A stretch of DNA of 64,000 nt from Megaleporinus macrocephalus (lineage: Eukaryota > Chordata > Actinopteri > Characiformes > Anostomidae): assembly GCA_021613375.1 (NCBI GenBank), contig CM038721.1, forward strand, positions 4,969,986 to 5,033,985, in the 5' to 3' direction. Both the position numbers and the translations under genes were made by a program. The notes beneath the pieces are model-generated. The model made no database searches and was not told the origin of the DNA. It saw nothing but the letters and a program-made list of their open reading frames with translations. Every line of letters starts with the position of its first letter. The first letter of the stretch is position 1. Positions 24,229-36,185 of the stretch are shown here, in pieces.

Positions 24229-24246
24229 GGGCGCCCCCTAGTGGCC
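24229..24246 (-). promoter_or_regulatory. CTCF motif, full consensus match
   Basis: The minus strand reads GGCCACTAGGGGGCGCCC. CCACTAGGGGGCGC fits CCASYAGRKGGCRS at every position. It lies between ctxnd1 and the 39-bp minisatellite. It is a good candidate insulator or loop-anchor site, although SINE- and transposon-borne CTCF-like words are common. Confidence 0.5.
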
Positions 24247-24472
24247 CCGATGCCTTAAATAATGGCTTATGCTATTAACAGCAAGAAATAGCCCTGACCA
24301 AGTTCCACTGACTAATAACTAACCAACACAATTCACCATATTTCTCTCCTCTCCATGTACACTGGGTTCTAATCCTGGGTAACGCTTCCCTAACCATTCC
24401 CCTGGCCAATCACAAGGCTGATGTCTCTCTGGCCCCACCCACACAAAACAGTCTCAGAGTCATTGTTTCTTT

Positions 24473-25515
24473 ATGCGTTCATTCCTTTATCATCACCAAC
24501 ACTGTTCCTTCATCCCTTCATTCCTTAATCATCACCAACACTGTTCCTTCATCCCTTCATTCCTTTATTATCACCAACACTGTTCCTTCATCCCTTCATT
24601 CCTTTATCACCACCAACACTGTTCCTTCATCCCTTCATTCCTTTATCATCACCAACACTGTTTCTTCATCTCTTTATTCCTTTATCATCACTAACATTGT
24701 TCCTTCATCCCTTCATTCCTTTATCATCACCAATATTGTTCCTTTGTCCCTTCATTCCTTTATCATCACCAACACTGCTCCTTCATTCCTTCATTCCTTT
24801 ATCATCACCAACACTGTTCCTTCATCCCTTCATTCCTTTATCACCACCAACACTGTTCCTTCATCCCTTCATTCCTTTATCACCACCAACACTGTTCCTT
24901 CATCCCTTCATAACTTTATCACCAACACTGTTCCTTCATCCCTTCATTCCTTTATCATCACCAACACTGTTCCTTCATCCCTTCATTCCTTTATTATCAC
25001 CAACACTGTTCCTTCATCCCTTCATTCCTTTATCATCACCAACACTGTTCCTTCATTCCTTCATTACTTTATTATCAACAACACTGTTCCTTCATCCCTT
25101 TATCATCACCAACATTGTTCCTTCATCCTTTCATTCCTTTATCATCACCAACACTGTTCCTTCATCCCTTCATTCCTTTATCATCACCAACACTGTTCCT
25201 TCATCCCTTCATTCCTTTATTATCACCAACACTGTTCCTTCATCCCTTCATTCCTTTATCATCACCAACACTGTTCCTTCATCCCTTCATTCCTTTATCA
25301 TCACCAACACTGTTCCTTCATCCCTTCATTCCTTTATTATCACCAACACTGTTCCTTCATCTCTTCATTCCTTTATCACCACCAACATTGTTCCTTCATC
25401 CTTTCATTCCTTTATCATCACCAACACTGTTCCTTCATTCCTTCATTCCTTAATCATCACCAACAATGTTCCTTCATCCCTTCATTCCTTTATCACCACC
25501 GACATTGTTCTTTGA
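24473..25515. repeat. 39-bp minisatellite, about 26 units
   Basis: Each unit joins TTCCTTCATCCCTTCATTCC to TTTATCATCACCAACACTG. Variants include ATTATC, ACCACC, AATATTG and CTTCATAACTTT; a few units are shortened. The strand is almost free of G. Because 39 is a multiple of 3, two long open frames (272 and 298 codons) run through it; these are by-products. Confidence 0.95.
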
Positions 25516-26096
25516 TTCACTCTTGCTTGATTATATTCAAACATTTTTCTTTTAAGCTTTGTTTGATGTTTAACATAAACACTCAATTTCAGTCTCACAC
25601 AAACATGTTTTATATTTTACTCTCTGTTCTGTGGATTTAAAGCATAACAACTGTAGAAATAAATGATATTCTTGACTGTATTTCTGGAAATATAATCAAA
25701 AAGCTAAATATCAAAACATTTCAAATTTAAATAGATTTTCTTTGATGTTCAATTAACTGAAAATCTGGAAATGAAAACAGTAAAAATATTATATTATTAT
25801 TTAACATGGAGTGTTTGTTTTAAGGTATTGGCTGATTAGTTAGTTTGTTTTAGGCATTATGTCTGGATTAGTTTTCCAAAACATGTAAAATTATCTTATA
25901 ATTTTTATTTATTACAGTTACTTTTATTTATATAAACTGTAAGAAACAGTTGAAAATCAAATATTTTTACAGCCGTATTTTTACAACAATCTTGAAATAA
26001 GACATAATAGATAAAATTACTGATGTAGCCAAGATATAGCCTTTTCCAGCATACTTCCATTTCCACGTTAAACAGTTTACTCTTAATAGAACTCCA
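25516..26096. other. AT-rich unassigned stretch
   Basis: No recognisable feature; the composition is strongly AT-rich. Confidence 0.3.
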
Positions 26097-26220
26097 GAAT
26101 CAGCATCAAAATCTGACTTTATTGGCCAAGTATGCTCACACATACAAGGAATTAATGTTTGGTTACAGTAGCTCACAGTGCACGATAACTGACATTACAG
26201 AATTAACAAACGCACCCAAC

Positions 26221-26222
<2 letters not shown>

Positions 26223-26273
<51 letters not shown>
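26223..26273. repeat. (CA)n microsatellite
   Basis: About 25 uninterrupted AC dinucleotides inside the LINE 3' region. Confidence 0.97.
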
Positions 26274-26274
<1 letters not shown>

Positions 26275-26431
26275 TAAACTTAACATGTGCAGAGTTGTAT
26301 ATTTAGAGTAAAGTGCTGAGTGCAGCAGTGAAGGACAGTACAGACTGAATTAAATAGATATAAATATGAAGAACAGAAGAGTCACTGGTTGAGACGGTGA
26401 TACAGAGTGATCTGAGACTATCAGATAAAAA

Positions 26432-26664
26432 AAGTGCAGTACAGAAAGAAGAGTGAGAGAACATCTGGATATGGATGTATGTATGTAGTAGACTGTACAG
26501 AGAAAGAAGAGTGAGAGAACATCTGGATATGGATGTATGTTTGTAATAGACTACAGAGAAAGAAGAGTGAGAGAACATCTGGATATGGATGTATGTGTGT
26601 AGTAGACTGTACAGAGAAAGAAGAGTGAGAGAACATCTGGATATGGATGTATGTAGTAGACTGT
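26432..26664. repeat. Tandem repeat of about 60-66 bp, 4 units
   Basis: Each unit contains AGAAAGAAGAGTGAGAGAAC, ATCTGGATATGGATGTATG and GTAGTAGACTGTACAG. The units differ in length by a few bases. The array lies in the 3' untranslated part of the LINE. Confidence 0.9.
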
Positions 26665-26688
26665 ATTCAGAATGTAGTGTTGTGATGT

Positions 26689-27018
26689 TCAGATGTTCAT
26701 GAGTGTGATGGCGTGTGGGTAGAAGCTTCTCTGTAGTTTGGAGGTCTTGATCCTCAACTGGCTAAAATGCCGACCTGAGGGAAGATACTGGAACAGGTGA
26801 TGTCCAGGGTGTGACGGATCACAGATGATGTTCTCTGCCCGTTTCCTGGTTCTGGCCGTGTGCAGGTCTGGTAAGGAGGGTAACTTCACACCGATGGTTC
26901 TCTCTGCAGACCTGATTATGCGCTGCAGTCTGTGGGTGTGGTGTTTGGTGTCTGAGCTGCCCCACACTGTGATGGATGCGGTGAGGACAGACTCTATGGT
27001 GGTGGTGTAGAACTGCAC
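26689..27018 (-). pseudogene. LINE ORF2 C-terminal domain remnant
   Basis: The open frame of 109 codons starts MQFYTTTIESVLTASITVWG and contains RLQRIIRSAERTIGVKLPSL, CDPSHPGHHLFQYLPSGRHF and RSFYPHAITLMN. The order and wording match the C-terminal region of fish non-LTR retrotransposon polyproteins, downstream of the reverse transcriptase. Nothing of the endonuclease or catalytic core is present, so this is a 5'-truncated insertion. Confidence 0.85.
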
Positions 27019-27085
27019 CTTCAGCTCCTTGGGCAGGTTTAAGTTCCTCAGCTGATGCAGGAAGTACAGCCTCTGCAGAGGTCTG

Positions 27086-27675
27086 GAACTCTAGTTCAGT
27101 GCCATGCGTGTGAGTTCAGGCCCTTTCTTACTCATGCCAGGTCACGCTCTGCACCCAGAGCTCTGGACTCAAACCCTCATAGAGAAGGACAGCTGGCCGT
27201 GAACAGAGTACATGACGAATTCATAAACACTGGCTGCTCAGAATCGGAAAAGCTTTAGGAATTTGCAGTCGAGTGTGTTCCGAGATTTCAGCAAGTCGTC
27301 TAATTAAATGGCAAGCGATCGGTCAACAGAGGAACCGTGAGAGAACTGCAAACCAGGCCCGTCCTCCTGGCTGCAGAAGTCTGATCGCTGCGATGACGCT
27401 AGCAGTCCCTAAAATTCCCAGTTTTCAATCTGTACTCATTCATTTCAGTGTGGCGTACAGCTCTTGTTCTCAGCCTCTTGATACATTACCCAGATTCATT
27501 CGATCAACCACCCAGCCTGCAGCCTTTTAGAGAGCCATATGGCAGCGCGGCAAAGCTAATAAAGAGTTTATTTATTACTTTAGTTCCATTCGGGCGGAGG
27601 TGTTGCCCCGAGTGGGCTTTTCATTTTCCTCACATCAGTCAGATCCAGGGCTATTCTTTCACTTAAAGCTTTTCT
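27086..27675. promoter_or_regulatory. Unassigned stretch, candidate conserved non-coding element
   Basis: No gene is recognised. The composition is balanced and complex, unlike the flanking repeats. It has homeodomain-like and E-box words (GTCTAATTAAATGG, CATATGGCAG, AAGCTAATAAAGAG). An enhancer is possible; the call rests only on sequence style. Confidence 0.25.
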
Positions 27676-30208
27676 TCTTATAAGGGCCACTTTTTTAGAA
27701 ACATCAACCTGATATGTCCCCTAACTGACCACCCTGTTGGAAACATCAACGTTAGATATCCACCAACTGGCCACTTTAGTAGAAACACCAATGTTAGATG
27801 TTCACTAACTGGACACTCTATCAGAAACACCAATGTTAGATGTTCACTAACTAGACACTTTATTAGAAACACCAATGTTAGATGTTCACTAACTAGACAC
27901 TTTATTAGAAACACCAATGTTAGATGTTCACTAACTGGACACTCTATTAGAAACACCAATGTTAGATGTCCACCAACTGGACACTCTATTAGAAACACCA
28001 ATGTTAGATGTCCACCAACTGGACACTTTATTAGAAACACCACAGTTGGATGTTCAGTAACTGGCCAGTTTAGTAGAAACACCAAAGTTAGATGTTCACT
28101 AACTGGACACTCTGTTAGAAACATCAATGTTATATGTTCAATAACTGCACACTCTATTAGAAACACCAATGTTAGATGTTCACTAACTGGACACTTTATT
28201 AGAAACACCAGTGTTAGATGGCCAGTAACTGCACACTATATTATAAACACCAATGTTAGATGTTCACTAACTGGACACTCTATTAGAAACACCAATGTTA
28301 GATGTTCACTAACTGCACACTTTATTAGAAACACCAATGTTAGATGTTAACTAACTGGACACTCTATTAGAAACACCAATGTTAGATGTTCACTAACTGC
28401 ACACTTTATTAGAAACACCAATGTTAGATGTTAACTAACTGGACACTTTATTAGAAACACCAATGTTAGATGTTAACTAACTGGCTACTTTATTAGAAAC
28501 ACCAATGTTAGATGTTAACTAACTGGCTACTTTATTAGAAACACCAATGTTAGATGTTAACTAACTGGCTACTTTATTAGAAACACCAATGTTAGATGTT
28601 CACTAACTGGCCACTCTATTAGAAACATCAATGTTGGATGTCCACCAACAGGATACTTTATTAGAAACACCAATGTTGGATGTTCACTAACTGGCCACTT
28701 TAGTAGAAACACCAAAGTTGGATGTTCATTAACTGGCCACTTTATTAGAAAGACCAACGTTAGATGTCCACTAACTGGCCACTTTATTAGAAACACTAAT
28801 AATAGATGTTCACTAACTGGCCACTTTATAAGAAAGACCAAGGTCAGATGTCCACCAACTGACCACTCTATTAGAAACATCAACACTGGATGTCCACCAA
28901 CTGACCACTTTAGTAGAAACACCACTGTTAGATGTTCAGTAACTGCACACTCTATTATAAACACCAATGTTAGATGTTCACTAACTGGACACTTTATTAG
29001 AAACACCAATGTTAGATGTCCACCAACTGGACACTTTATTAGAAACACCACAGTTGGATGTTGACCACTTTAGTAGAAACACAGTTGGATGCTGACCACT
29101 TTAGTAGAAACACCACTGTTAGATGTTCAGTAACTGCACACTCTATTATAAACACCAATGTTAGATGCTCACTAACTGGCTACTCTATTAGAAACACCAA
29201 TGTTAGATGTCCACCATCTGGACACTTTATTAGAAACACCACAGTTGGATGTTGACCACTTTAGTAGAAACACAGTTGGATGCTGTCCACTTTAGTAGAA
29301 ACACCACTGTTAGATGTTCAGTAACTGCACATTCTATTATAAACACCAATGTTAGATGTTCACTAACTGGACACTTTATAAGAAACACCAATGTTAGATG
29401 TCCACCAACTGGACACTTTATTAGAAACACCACAGTTGGATGTTGACCACTTTAGTAGAAACACAGTTGAATGCTGAACACTTCAGTAGAAACACCACTG
29501 TTAGATGTTCAGTAACTGCACACTCTATTATAAACACCATTGTTGGATGTCCACTAACTGGCCACTTTATTAGAAACACTAATAATAGATGTTCACTAAC
29601 TGGCCACTTTATTAGAAAGACCAAGGTCAGATGTCCACCAGCTGACCACTCTATTAGAAACATCAACACTGGATGTCCACCAACTGACCACTTTAGTAGA
29701 AACACCACTGTTAGATGTTCAGTAACTGCACACTCTATTATAAACACCAATGTTAGATGTTCACTAACTGGCTACTCTATTAGAAACACCAATGTTAGAT
29801 GTCCACCAGCTGGACACTTTATTAGAAACACCACAGTTGGATGTTGACCACTTTAGTAGAAACACAGTTGGATGCTGACCACTTTAGTAGAAACACCACT
29901 GTTAGATGTTCAGTAACTGCACACTTTATTATAAACACCACTGTTAGATGTTCAGTAACTGCACACTCTATTATAAACACCAATGTTAGATGTTCACTAA
30001 CTGGACACTTTATTAGAAACACCAATGTTAGATGTCCACCAACTGGACACTTTATTAGAAACACCACAGTTGGATGTTGACCACTTTAGTAGAAACACAG
30101 TTGGATGCTGACCACTTTAGTGGAAACACCACTGTTAGATGTTCAGTAACTGCACACTCTATTATAAACACCAATGTTAGATGCTCACTAACTGGCTACT
30201 CTATTAGA
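27676..30208. repeat. 42-bp minisatellite, about 60 units
   Basis: Each unit joins ACTGGACACTTTATTAGAAA to CACCAATGTTAGATGTTCAC plus TA. It is more diverged than the other arrays. A shortened module (CAGTTGGATGTTGACCAC) recurs at 29051, 29242, 29433, 29834 and 30067, with spacings of 191, 191, 401 and 233 bp, which equal 191 plus whole 42-bp units. The core CACTTTATTAGAAACACC resembles a widespread fish transposon sequence. The array ends directly against an L2 fragment. Confidence 0.95.
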
Positions 30209-30209
30209 C

Positions 30210-30715
30210 AGAAATCCAGCTCAAAGTCTTTTTAAAATCTAATAACCTTCTACATCCATTGCAGTCTAGTTTTCAGCCACATCGTAACACTGAAACAGCC
30301 CTGCTTAAGGTTGTAAATGATTGGTGACTGCTTTGAGCATTTTTGTACTTCTTGACTTTGACGCTGCCTTTGACACAGTGAACCGTTCCTCCCTCTATTT
30401 TAGATTGAGTGATCCGGGCATTGTTGGCTCTGCTCTTGGTCGGTTCACCTCCTATCTAACAGATCATAAGCAATTTGTTACTCTCTCCGGGCACTGCTGC
30501 TTATGGCGTCCCACAGGGCTCAGTACTTGATTGTACTTTATTGTTCATTATTTGCATGCTCCCTCTAGGCAAGATCATTCGCCGTTTTAACCTTGACGAC
30601 ACACATATTCATCTTCTGAAAAATTCCCCTAGTAACACCGCTCTTGGTAATCTGGAATTGTGCCTCTCAGAAATCAGGAGCTGGATTAATTACAACTCTA
30701 ATGACAAACGGTGAG
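30210..30715 (+). pseudogene. L2-type LINE reverse transcriptase fragment
   Basis: Plus-strand pieces in shifted frames read LLDFDAAFDTVNRSSLYFRL, YGVPQGSV, LLFIICMLPLGKIIRR, LDDTHIHLL and CLSEIRSWINYN. These are the palm and finger motifs of L2-clade reverse transcriptases (AAFDTVDH, GVPQGSVLGPLLF, YADDTQLYL). The catalytic YADD is reduced to NLDD by a deletion, and at least one frameshift and early stops are present. Both ends are truncated, and the fragment abuts the 42-bp array. Confidence 0.9.
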
Positions 30716-30809
30716 AAGTGTGGATTCATTCTCTTGACCTGCTCTTCATAAAACTGTTCCCCTTTATGTGTCTCATTAATTGTAACCTGTAAACATCTTG
30801 TAAGGCAAT

Positions 30810-31500
30810 ACATACAGTAAATATCTGTATTGCAGTTATGACAGCTTCTGCTCTTCTGGAAAGCTTTCTACCTGACTAGTGAACTTCATCCAGAAGAACA
30901 TTTCTGAGGTCAGTCACTGACATTGAACGAGAGGCTCACAGTCTCTCTTCTAGTTCATTCAAAAGGTGTTGGATGGGGTTGAGGTCAGGACTGTTAACTG
31001 GATCAGTCAAGTTCTTCCACATCAAACCCAACCAACCTGTATGGAGCTCCACTTGGACACAGTCAGTCATGCTGGAACAGAGAAGATTCTATCCCAAACT
31101 GTTCCCACAAAGTTGGAAGCATAAGATTGTCCAAAATGTCTGGAGCATTAAGATTTCCCTTCACTGGAACTAAGGTGTCTCAGTTGAAAAACAACCACAT
31201 ATCTTTATCCCTCCTCAACCAAACTTTACTGTCAGCACAGTGCAGTTAGGCAGGTAACGTTCTCCGGGTATTCTTCAAACCTAGACTCGTCTATGAGAGA
31301 ATCATGATTGGTCTCTCCACAGAACATCTGTCCACTCCACAGAGTCCAGTGGGGGAGCTTTACTCTATCCATTGCTCAGCATTGTGTTTGGTGACGTAAG
31401 GCCTGCATGCAGCTGCTCGGCTATAAAGCTCCACAGTGTTTGTCCTGATGTTAAGCCAGAGGAGACTGCATGGCTAGCTGTTTGCTTATATACCTGCAGC
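30810..31500 (-). pseudogene. Tc1-like transposase pseudogene
   Basis: The minus strand encodes AAACRPYVTKHNAEQW (31369-31416), then a worn WTL..W..VLW stretch. Further downstream comes NCTVLTVKFG, stop, GGIKICGCF, matching the Tc1 block that includes TVKFGGGG and WGCF, then FQHD. Family knowledge places these in the DDE catalytic domain. Stops and frameshifts abound, and the N-terminal DNA-binding part is missing. This is a different and older Tc1 family from the ones at 11-22 kb. Confidence 0.88.
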
Positions 31501-31863
31501 AAGGAGTCTGATTTAAATACTGACTGGAATCAATGATTAAGATTAAATAAAGTACTAAAAATGGATAGTTTTATTACGGCACAACCAAGAAGGACTTATA
31601 TTCTGACATGCTTTTAAGAATGAATGGACAGCATGTTGCATCATAAATAAAAGTCCTGTGATCATTAATTGTCCTATGAGGGTCCGCATGAAGTGGGATA
31701 TAAACACTGCTGTCGGACACATTCTATTTCCCTCAGTGTGACCTCACAACAGTGGCTGATCTCGCAGCACTTGCTTTTTTTGTTCGGAGAAATTGATGCA
31801 AGAGAAATCCTTGTTTTTTTCCATGACGATCACAAGAACAACAATGGTAATTGACCATGCTGA
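31501..31863. other. Unassigned stretch
   Basis: No gene or known repeat. A short open frame at 31669-31854 (+) has no recognisable domain. The style is that of unique intronic or intergenic sequence. Confidence 0.25.
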
Positions 31864-32616
31864 GTCACACCTGTAGTTCGTTTCACTGGTCTGGATCAGG
31901 TAATGTGTTTGTGTACTTGGAGCGTTTCCTCCTCGGTTAAGTTTGTTTTCACAGGCAAAAACCTAAACCCACCAAAATGTGTCCCAACAAACCACGCGAG
32001 CTTGCTGTCTCCTCTGATTGGTCAGAACTATCTGGCGTGCGAGCAAGAAAGTAAACACAGGGAGAAGATCCGGTTTTCCCAAACTACTGCACATTTCTTG
32101 TAGAGCGTATCACGGAGCATAGGCAGAGACAGCATCTGTTCATAGCTGTAATAATAATCTGATAATATACCAAACTACAGTCCACCTGCAGACCACCCAG
32201 CTCACTCCAAACATCAAGTAGACAACGTCCCTCACTGCTAGTCCAAGAGAGACCTCGCTTCATTGTCCTCGCCCTGTTAGCTGCTCCAGTTCTCCAGTTC
32301 TCTGTTTACGCCATCTGCCGCATCCCATAATGCAAAGCACACCTGGCTGCAGGAGATGTTTAGATCAAACTTGTGGAGTACACCTAATGCTTGGGTTGGA
32401 TCGAGGTTGGATCACATTCTCACCACAAACGAATCGCTTCGGAGTTCGTTTGGAACCGGACCAAGACCACCTGATTTCGAGGGTCTTTGTGAGGTTGTTT
32501 TGGTCCGCACCCGAGTGCGATTACTGTTTGCACACCTGCCAAAACGAACCGCACCAAACGAACCAGAGTCCGTTTTAACCGGGCTAACTAGTGCTGGTGT
32601 GAAAAAGCCCTAAGGG
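31864..32616. mobile_element. Non-autonomous DNA transposon with worn inverted ends
   Basis: The right end (ACCAGAGTCCGTTTTAACCG, GGTGTGAAAAAGCCC) is a recognisable fish transposon end. The left end (TCACACCTGTAGTTCGTTTC) matches its inverse imperfectly. Repeated AACGAACC and GTTCGTTTGG words lie at 32420-32570. No coding remains. Confidence 0.55.
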
Positions 32617-34445
32617 AAAGAGAAGAGGAAGAGGCTGCAGTTGATGTGGTGAGTTACAATTCTTAGCCAGTATTGTTTGCTGTTGGAACACACTGGCAAA
32701 CTTGGCCTGTGCAGAGTCCCATAATAGAGTCTACAGGGTTTTATAAGGTGTTTCTTGTTATGTACCCACATCTGAACGTGTTAGTAGTCAAACAAGAGTT
32801 GCCAAAGCTAGCTAGCTATCTAGCTGAGGTGGAACCAACGCAAACTGGCTAAGACTAGTTATATTCACTTTAGCTGGGCAGCACATAAAAACAAAACAGC
32901 AATAACTGAAAAAATAATTTGGGTTTATAGCAAAAAAACCCCTATAAAATTGGTTAAATGTTTGGCTTTTATCAGTGGTGCTAACATGAGATAGATTAGC
33001 AAGCTTGCTAACATTAGAGTCCATCAGTGCCAACTTTTTGGAAACACAAAACATCTGTTTGTCTAAGACTTTTCTTAATTAACTGATTAATAAACTAATT
33101 TCATATTTTTTGGTCCAGTTATCATCACATAAAAGCTGGATAATGATGTTAAATCGGTATGAGAGGGCAGAGCTGGCTAAGATTGTTATACACAGAGCTG
33201 TCAATCAAGCTGCTCATTAGCCACACCCACACAGTTCTCAGATAGATCTGATCAGTGGTTTAAAGGTGTGTTTATTATATCTTAGAGATAGAGACTCAGA
33301 CCCAGACGTGTTAACAAGCAGAGCTAAAAGAATTTAAACACTTTTTAAGAATAAGAATGTAAGAATAAAAATAATTTTTTCAACCGTAGCCATTTCATCT
33401 TCTCTTTCTCATCAGAAGTTCTTTAGGAGTTTTTTAGGAACACAGAACTCAGAAAAGGTTTACAAGTTTTAAGGTTGTAAATAGTTTTGGCCCCAGAAAT
33501 GGATATTTACATCCAACCTAACAGTCAGATAAGCTCAGTTTGCATGTTTCTCCTGCTCCCATTACGCACCGTTCCAAAGCTGTACCTCCATTTATCATGT
33601 TCATTAGACAAAACCATTTACAACCTTAAAACTTGTAAACTTTTTCTGAGTTCTGTGTTTCTAAAAATCACTCTAGAACTTTGCTTATGATGAGAAAGAG
33701 AAGAGGAAATGGCTACAGTTGAAAAGATTATTATAATTCTTACCCAATTAGGGACTCTAATCTAGCTAATCTAGCTAACGTTAGCACCACTGACAAAAGC
33801 CAAACTGGTCTTTTGTGGATCCTTCTTTTAAACTATTTTATAGGGTGTTTTTTGCTATAAAGCCCCATTTTATTTTTCCAGTTATTGATTTTTTATGTCT
33901 TGCCCAGCTAAAATTAAGATAACTAGTCTCAGCCAGTTAGCATTAGTTCCACCTCAGCTAGATAGCTATAGCTGGACTCTAATGTTAGCTAGCTAATATA
34001 GCTAATGCAAGCGCCACTGACAAAAGCCAAACTGTTTTTTTGTGGATCCTTTATATAAACTATTGAGTTTATAAGGTATTTCTTACTATGAAGCTACATT
34101 TTATTGTTCCATTTGTTGCTGTGTTTATGTGCTGCCCAGCTAAAGTGAAGGTTACTAGTCATAGCCAGTTGTCTTAACCTAGGCCTGCTAGCATTAGCTT
34201 CGCCTTAGCTAGAAAGCTAGCTAGCTTTGGCTGCCCTTGTTTGACCACTAACACATTAAGTTGTGGGTTCATAACAAGAAACACCCTATAAAACCCTGTA
34301 GACTATACTACAGGGCCAGTTTAGCTTTTGCCGGGTTTGGTCAACATTAGCTAGCTAACATTACTGGCATCCAATTTTCTTTGGTTTTATAATCGTAACT
34401 CCGCAGCCACTTCTCTTTTTCATCACAAGGAAAGTTCTAGAATCA
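32617..34445. repeat. Imperfect palindrome of about 1.8 kb
   Basis: 32690-33045 (AACTGGCTAAGACTAGTTAT, CTTTAGCTGGGCAGCACATA) is the inverse of 34005-34330, and a third, also inverted copy lies at 33770-34000. The outermost words, GGGAAAGAGAAGAGG at 32613 and CTTCTCTTTTTCATCAC near 34412, are also inverse. The centre is near 33,554. Arm identity looks like 70-85 percent by eye. This is probably a foldback transposon or nested copies of one. Confidence 0.75.
33335..33745. repeat. Inner hairpin of the palindrome
   Basis: 33350-33490 (CATTTCATCTTCTCTTTCTC, TTTACAAGTTTTAAGGTTGT) is mirrored by 33618-33740 (ACAACCTTAAAACTTGTAAA, GAGAAAGAGAAGAGGAAATG). The 127-bp loop (CTAACAGTCAGATAAGCTCA) has a dispersed relative at 36031-36185. 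Confidence 0.85.
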
Positions 34446-35329
34446 TAACTGAGTATTTTTTTTTGGACCAAAGTCAGTGCAGCAGATGCTAGGACCCCAA
34501 GAATATTACTTTTTCAAATGATATGTGAATTTATCTGTATCCAAAAGTGATCAATGACTAGATTGCTGCTTGCTTTTATAATGCTATGAATGTCACCATG
34601 ACATTCAAATCCAGGCGCTGCAGTGGCTCTCCATCTGTTTCTCAAGCTACGATGCCTTTATACTACGAACTTCAGATTTCCTGAATTTTTCTTGTGGAAG
34701 TGGATCTGATTTTGGATCTGAGCTAATTTTTTGAGAAGGGTCAAATCTGCTTGTACAGGAACGCCCCCCAACCAATACCGATTAAATAGGACCGCTCCCA
34801 ACAGGCCAATATCGACTGCAGGAGTGCTTTGTAGCGATGCGAGAGAATATGTTAGGAGATTTTAACAGAGAAGGATGTATTTAAAATTAGACTAGTAAGC
34901 AACTGTAGTATTCTACAGTCACACACATTTTAACAATGTTTAGCCACGGCAACACTCAAGTTTCTTTACTAGTTGCTTCATTGTTAATTACAATGTGGGT
35001 GTGTTGTGCGCTTGTGAGCACTAGTGCCTTCTGTTCCAGAAACTATATAACAAGTACATCACACTTTGTTAAGAATTAAACAATTCTAGAATCGAAGGTA
35101 ACGTGAAATCACCCAATCGAAGATAAACCGGCTCTGGAAGTGCTGAAAAATGTCAGTCATGCCGGTTATGTGTTACGGAGTTATATAAATATTACAGAAA
35201 TAATCAAAAAGAATAATTTATAATATCCTGTGTAATTAATTTTTCCAAAATTATTATACATTTCATTGTTGTTAATGTTTTGTAATCCTGTTGGAAAACA
35301 ACACGTTCGGTTTTTGTAGTATTACTGTT
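34446..35329. other. Unassigned stretch
   Basis: No recognisable gene or repeat; mixed AT-rich sequence. Confidence 0.25.
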
Positions 35330-35562
35330 ATGGACTACAATTCCCAGCACTAACAATGCAACTGCATGTTTGTTTGTCCCTCTGCGCCCCCCGTAGCTCC
35401 AGTGGCACTTACATACAGAGCGGGAGAGTTCATGCAGTTGCCAGAAACCCTTATTCCCAGAGGGATTTTGTGTATGTATGTTTGTGCAGAGCGGGAGGTT
35501 CAATAAAAGAGAGAGGACTGAAGAATTCCTGCCTCCGGTGGTCTTTCCCCGAATTTTACAGT
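35330..35562 (+). mobile_element. Possible solo LTR
   Basis: It begins TGTTATGGACTACAATTCCC and ends CCCCGAATTTTACA, so it has TG...CA ends. An AATAAA (35501) followed by GAGAGAGGACTGAAG gives the order expected of an LTR R-U5 region. No clear target duplication and no internal retroelement sequence are seen. Confidence 0.35.
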
Positions 35563-36030
35563 GCACCACCACACCAGCACTACCATGGTTCCACCCCACA
35601 CAGATGCAGAGTACCCATCACATATGACTAACTTTGAAAATAAAACATAACTAAAACAATATCAACACTATGGTTTGTTTTTGTAAACAATGAATGAGTG
35701 ATGATTTGTCAACGCCTGAAAGTGATGGAATGCTGTCCAGACAGATAGACAGATGTTCAAATATGGCCGAACGAATAGATACAGCTTAGTGACAAATTCT
35801 TTAGTACGATACTGTTTAAATATTTGCAAACTTGACTATAGAGGGCAATTTTTTATGTTTGGACAGAAAAGTGAGAAACCACAGGAAAACAGAACCAGTG
35901 AAAACAAGGAACGAATCATGTTGTAGCCAATGCGGAATAACGTTCTCAAGAAGTTAAAGTTCTTGTTTTTGCCAATAAAAAACGAAATCAAGGACGCCCC
36001 CAGCTCAGGACCGACGATATTGATTTTTTT
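35563..36030. other. Unassigned stretch
   Basis: No recognisable gene or repeat. Confidence 0.25.
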
Positions 36031-36185
36031 TTACTTTTGGCCATGTTTTGGCCCCAGAATTGGCTATTTACATCTGATCTAACAGTCAGATAGGCTCTCA
36101 CAGTCAGATGTTTCTCCTGCTCCCATTACATACCTTTCCAAAGCTCTGCCTCCATTTATTATGTCCATTAGACAAGACGATCTTT
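36031..36185 (+). repeat. Dispersed copy of the palindrome loop sequence
   Basis: TTTGGCCCCAGAATTGGCTA, CTAACAGTCAGATAGGCTCT and TTTCTCCTGCTCCCATTACA match 33485-33617 in order. This shows that the palindrome is built from a dispersed repeat. Confidence 0.8.

Larger units (their letters stand above)
22664..24472. other. Mostly unassigned stretch with two CTCF-like motifs
   Basis: No gene. 23330-23470 is balanced in composition with TF-like words (GTGTTAATCATTTC, AAAAGATAAAATAGAG) and looks like conserved non-coding sequence, but this is a guess from style only. A B-box-like GGCTTCAAATCCC at 22971 has no matching A box. Confidence 0.3.
26097..27085 (-). mobile_element. Non-LTR retrotransposon 3' end
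   Basis: A minus-strand element whose C-terminal coding remains lie at 26689-27018. They are followed by a 3' untranslated region that ends near AATCTGACTTTATTGGCCAA (26108), a recognisable fish LINE 3' end. The 3' part holds a (CA)n tract and a short tandem repeat. Confidence 0.8.

Noticed and set aside
24473..25640. Two overlapping 272- and 298-codon frames
   Set aside because: By-product of a 39-bp repeat (a multiple of 3) without stops.
27678..30080. Frames of 65-176 codons on both strands with TLVFLI- or RNTNVRC-type repeats
   Set aside because: Translations of the 42-bp minisatellite.
24473..30208. CRISPR-like arrays
   Set aside because: The repeats are directly adjacent with no unique spacers, the units vary, and the context is eukaryotic.
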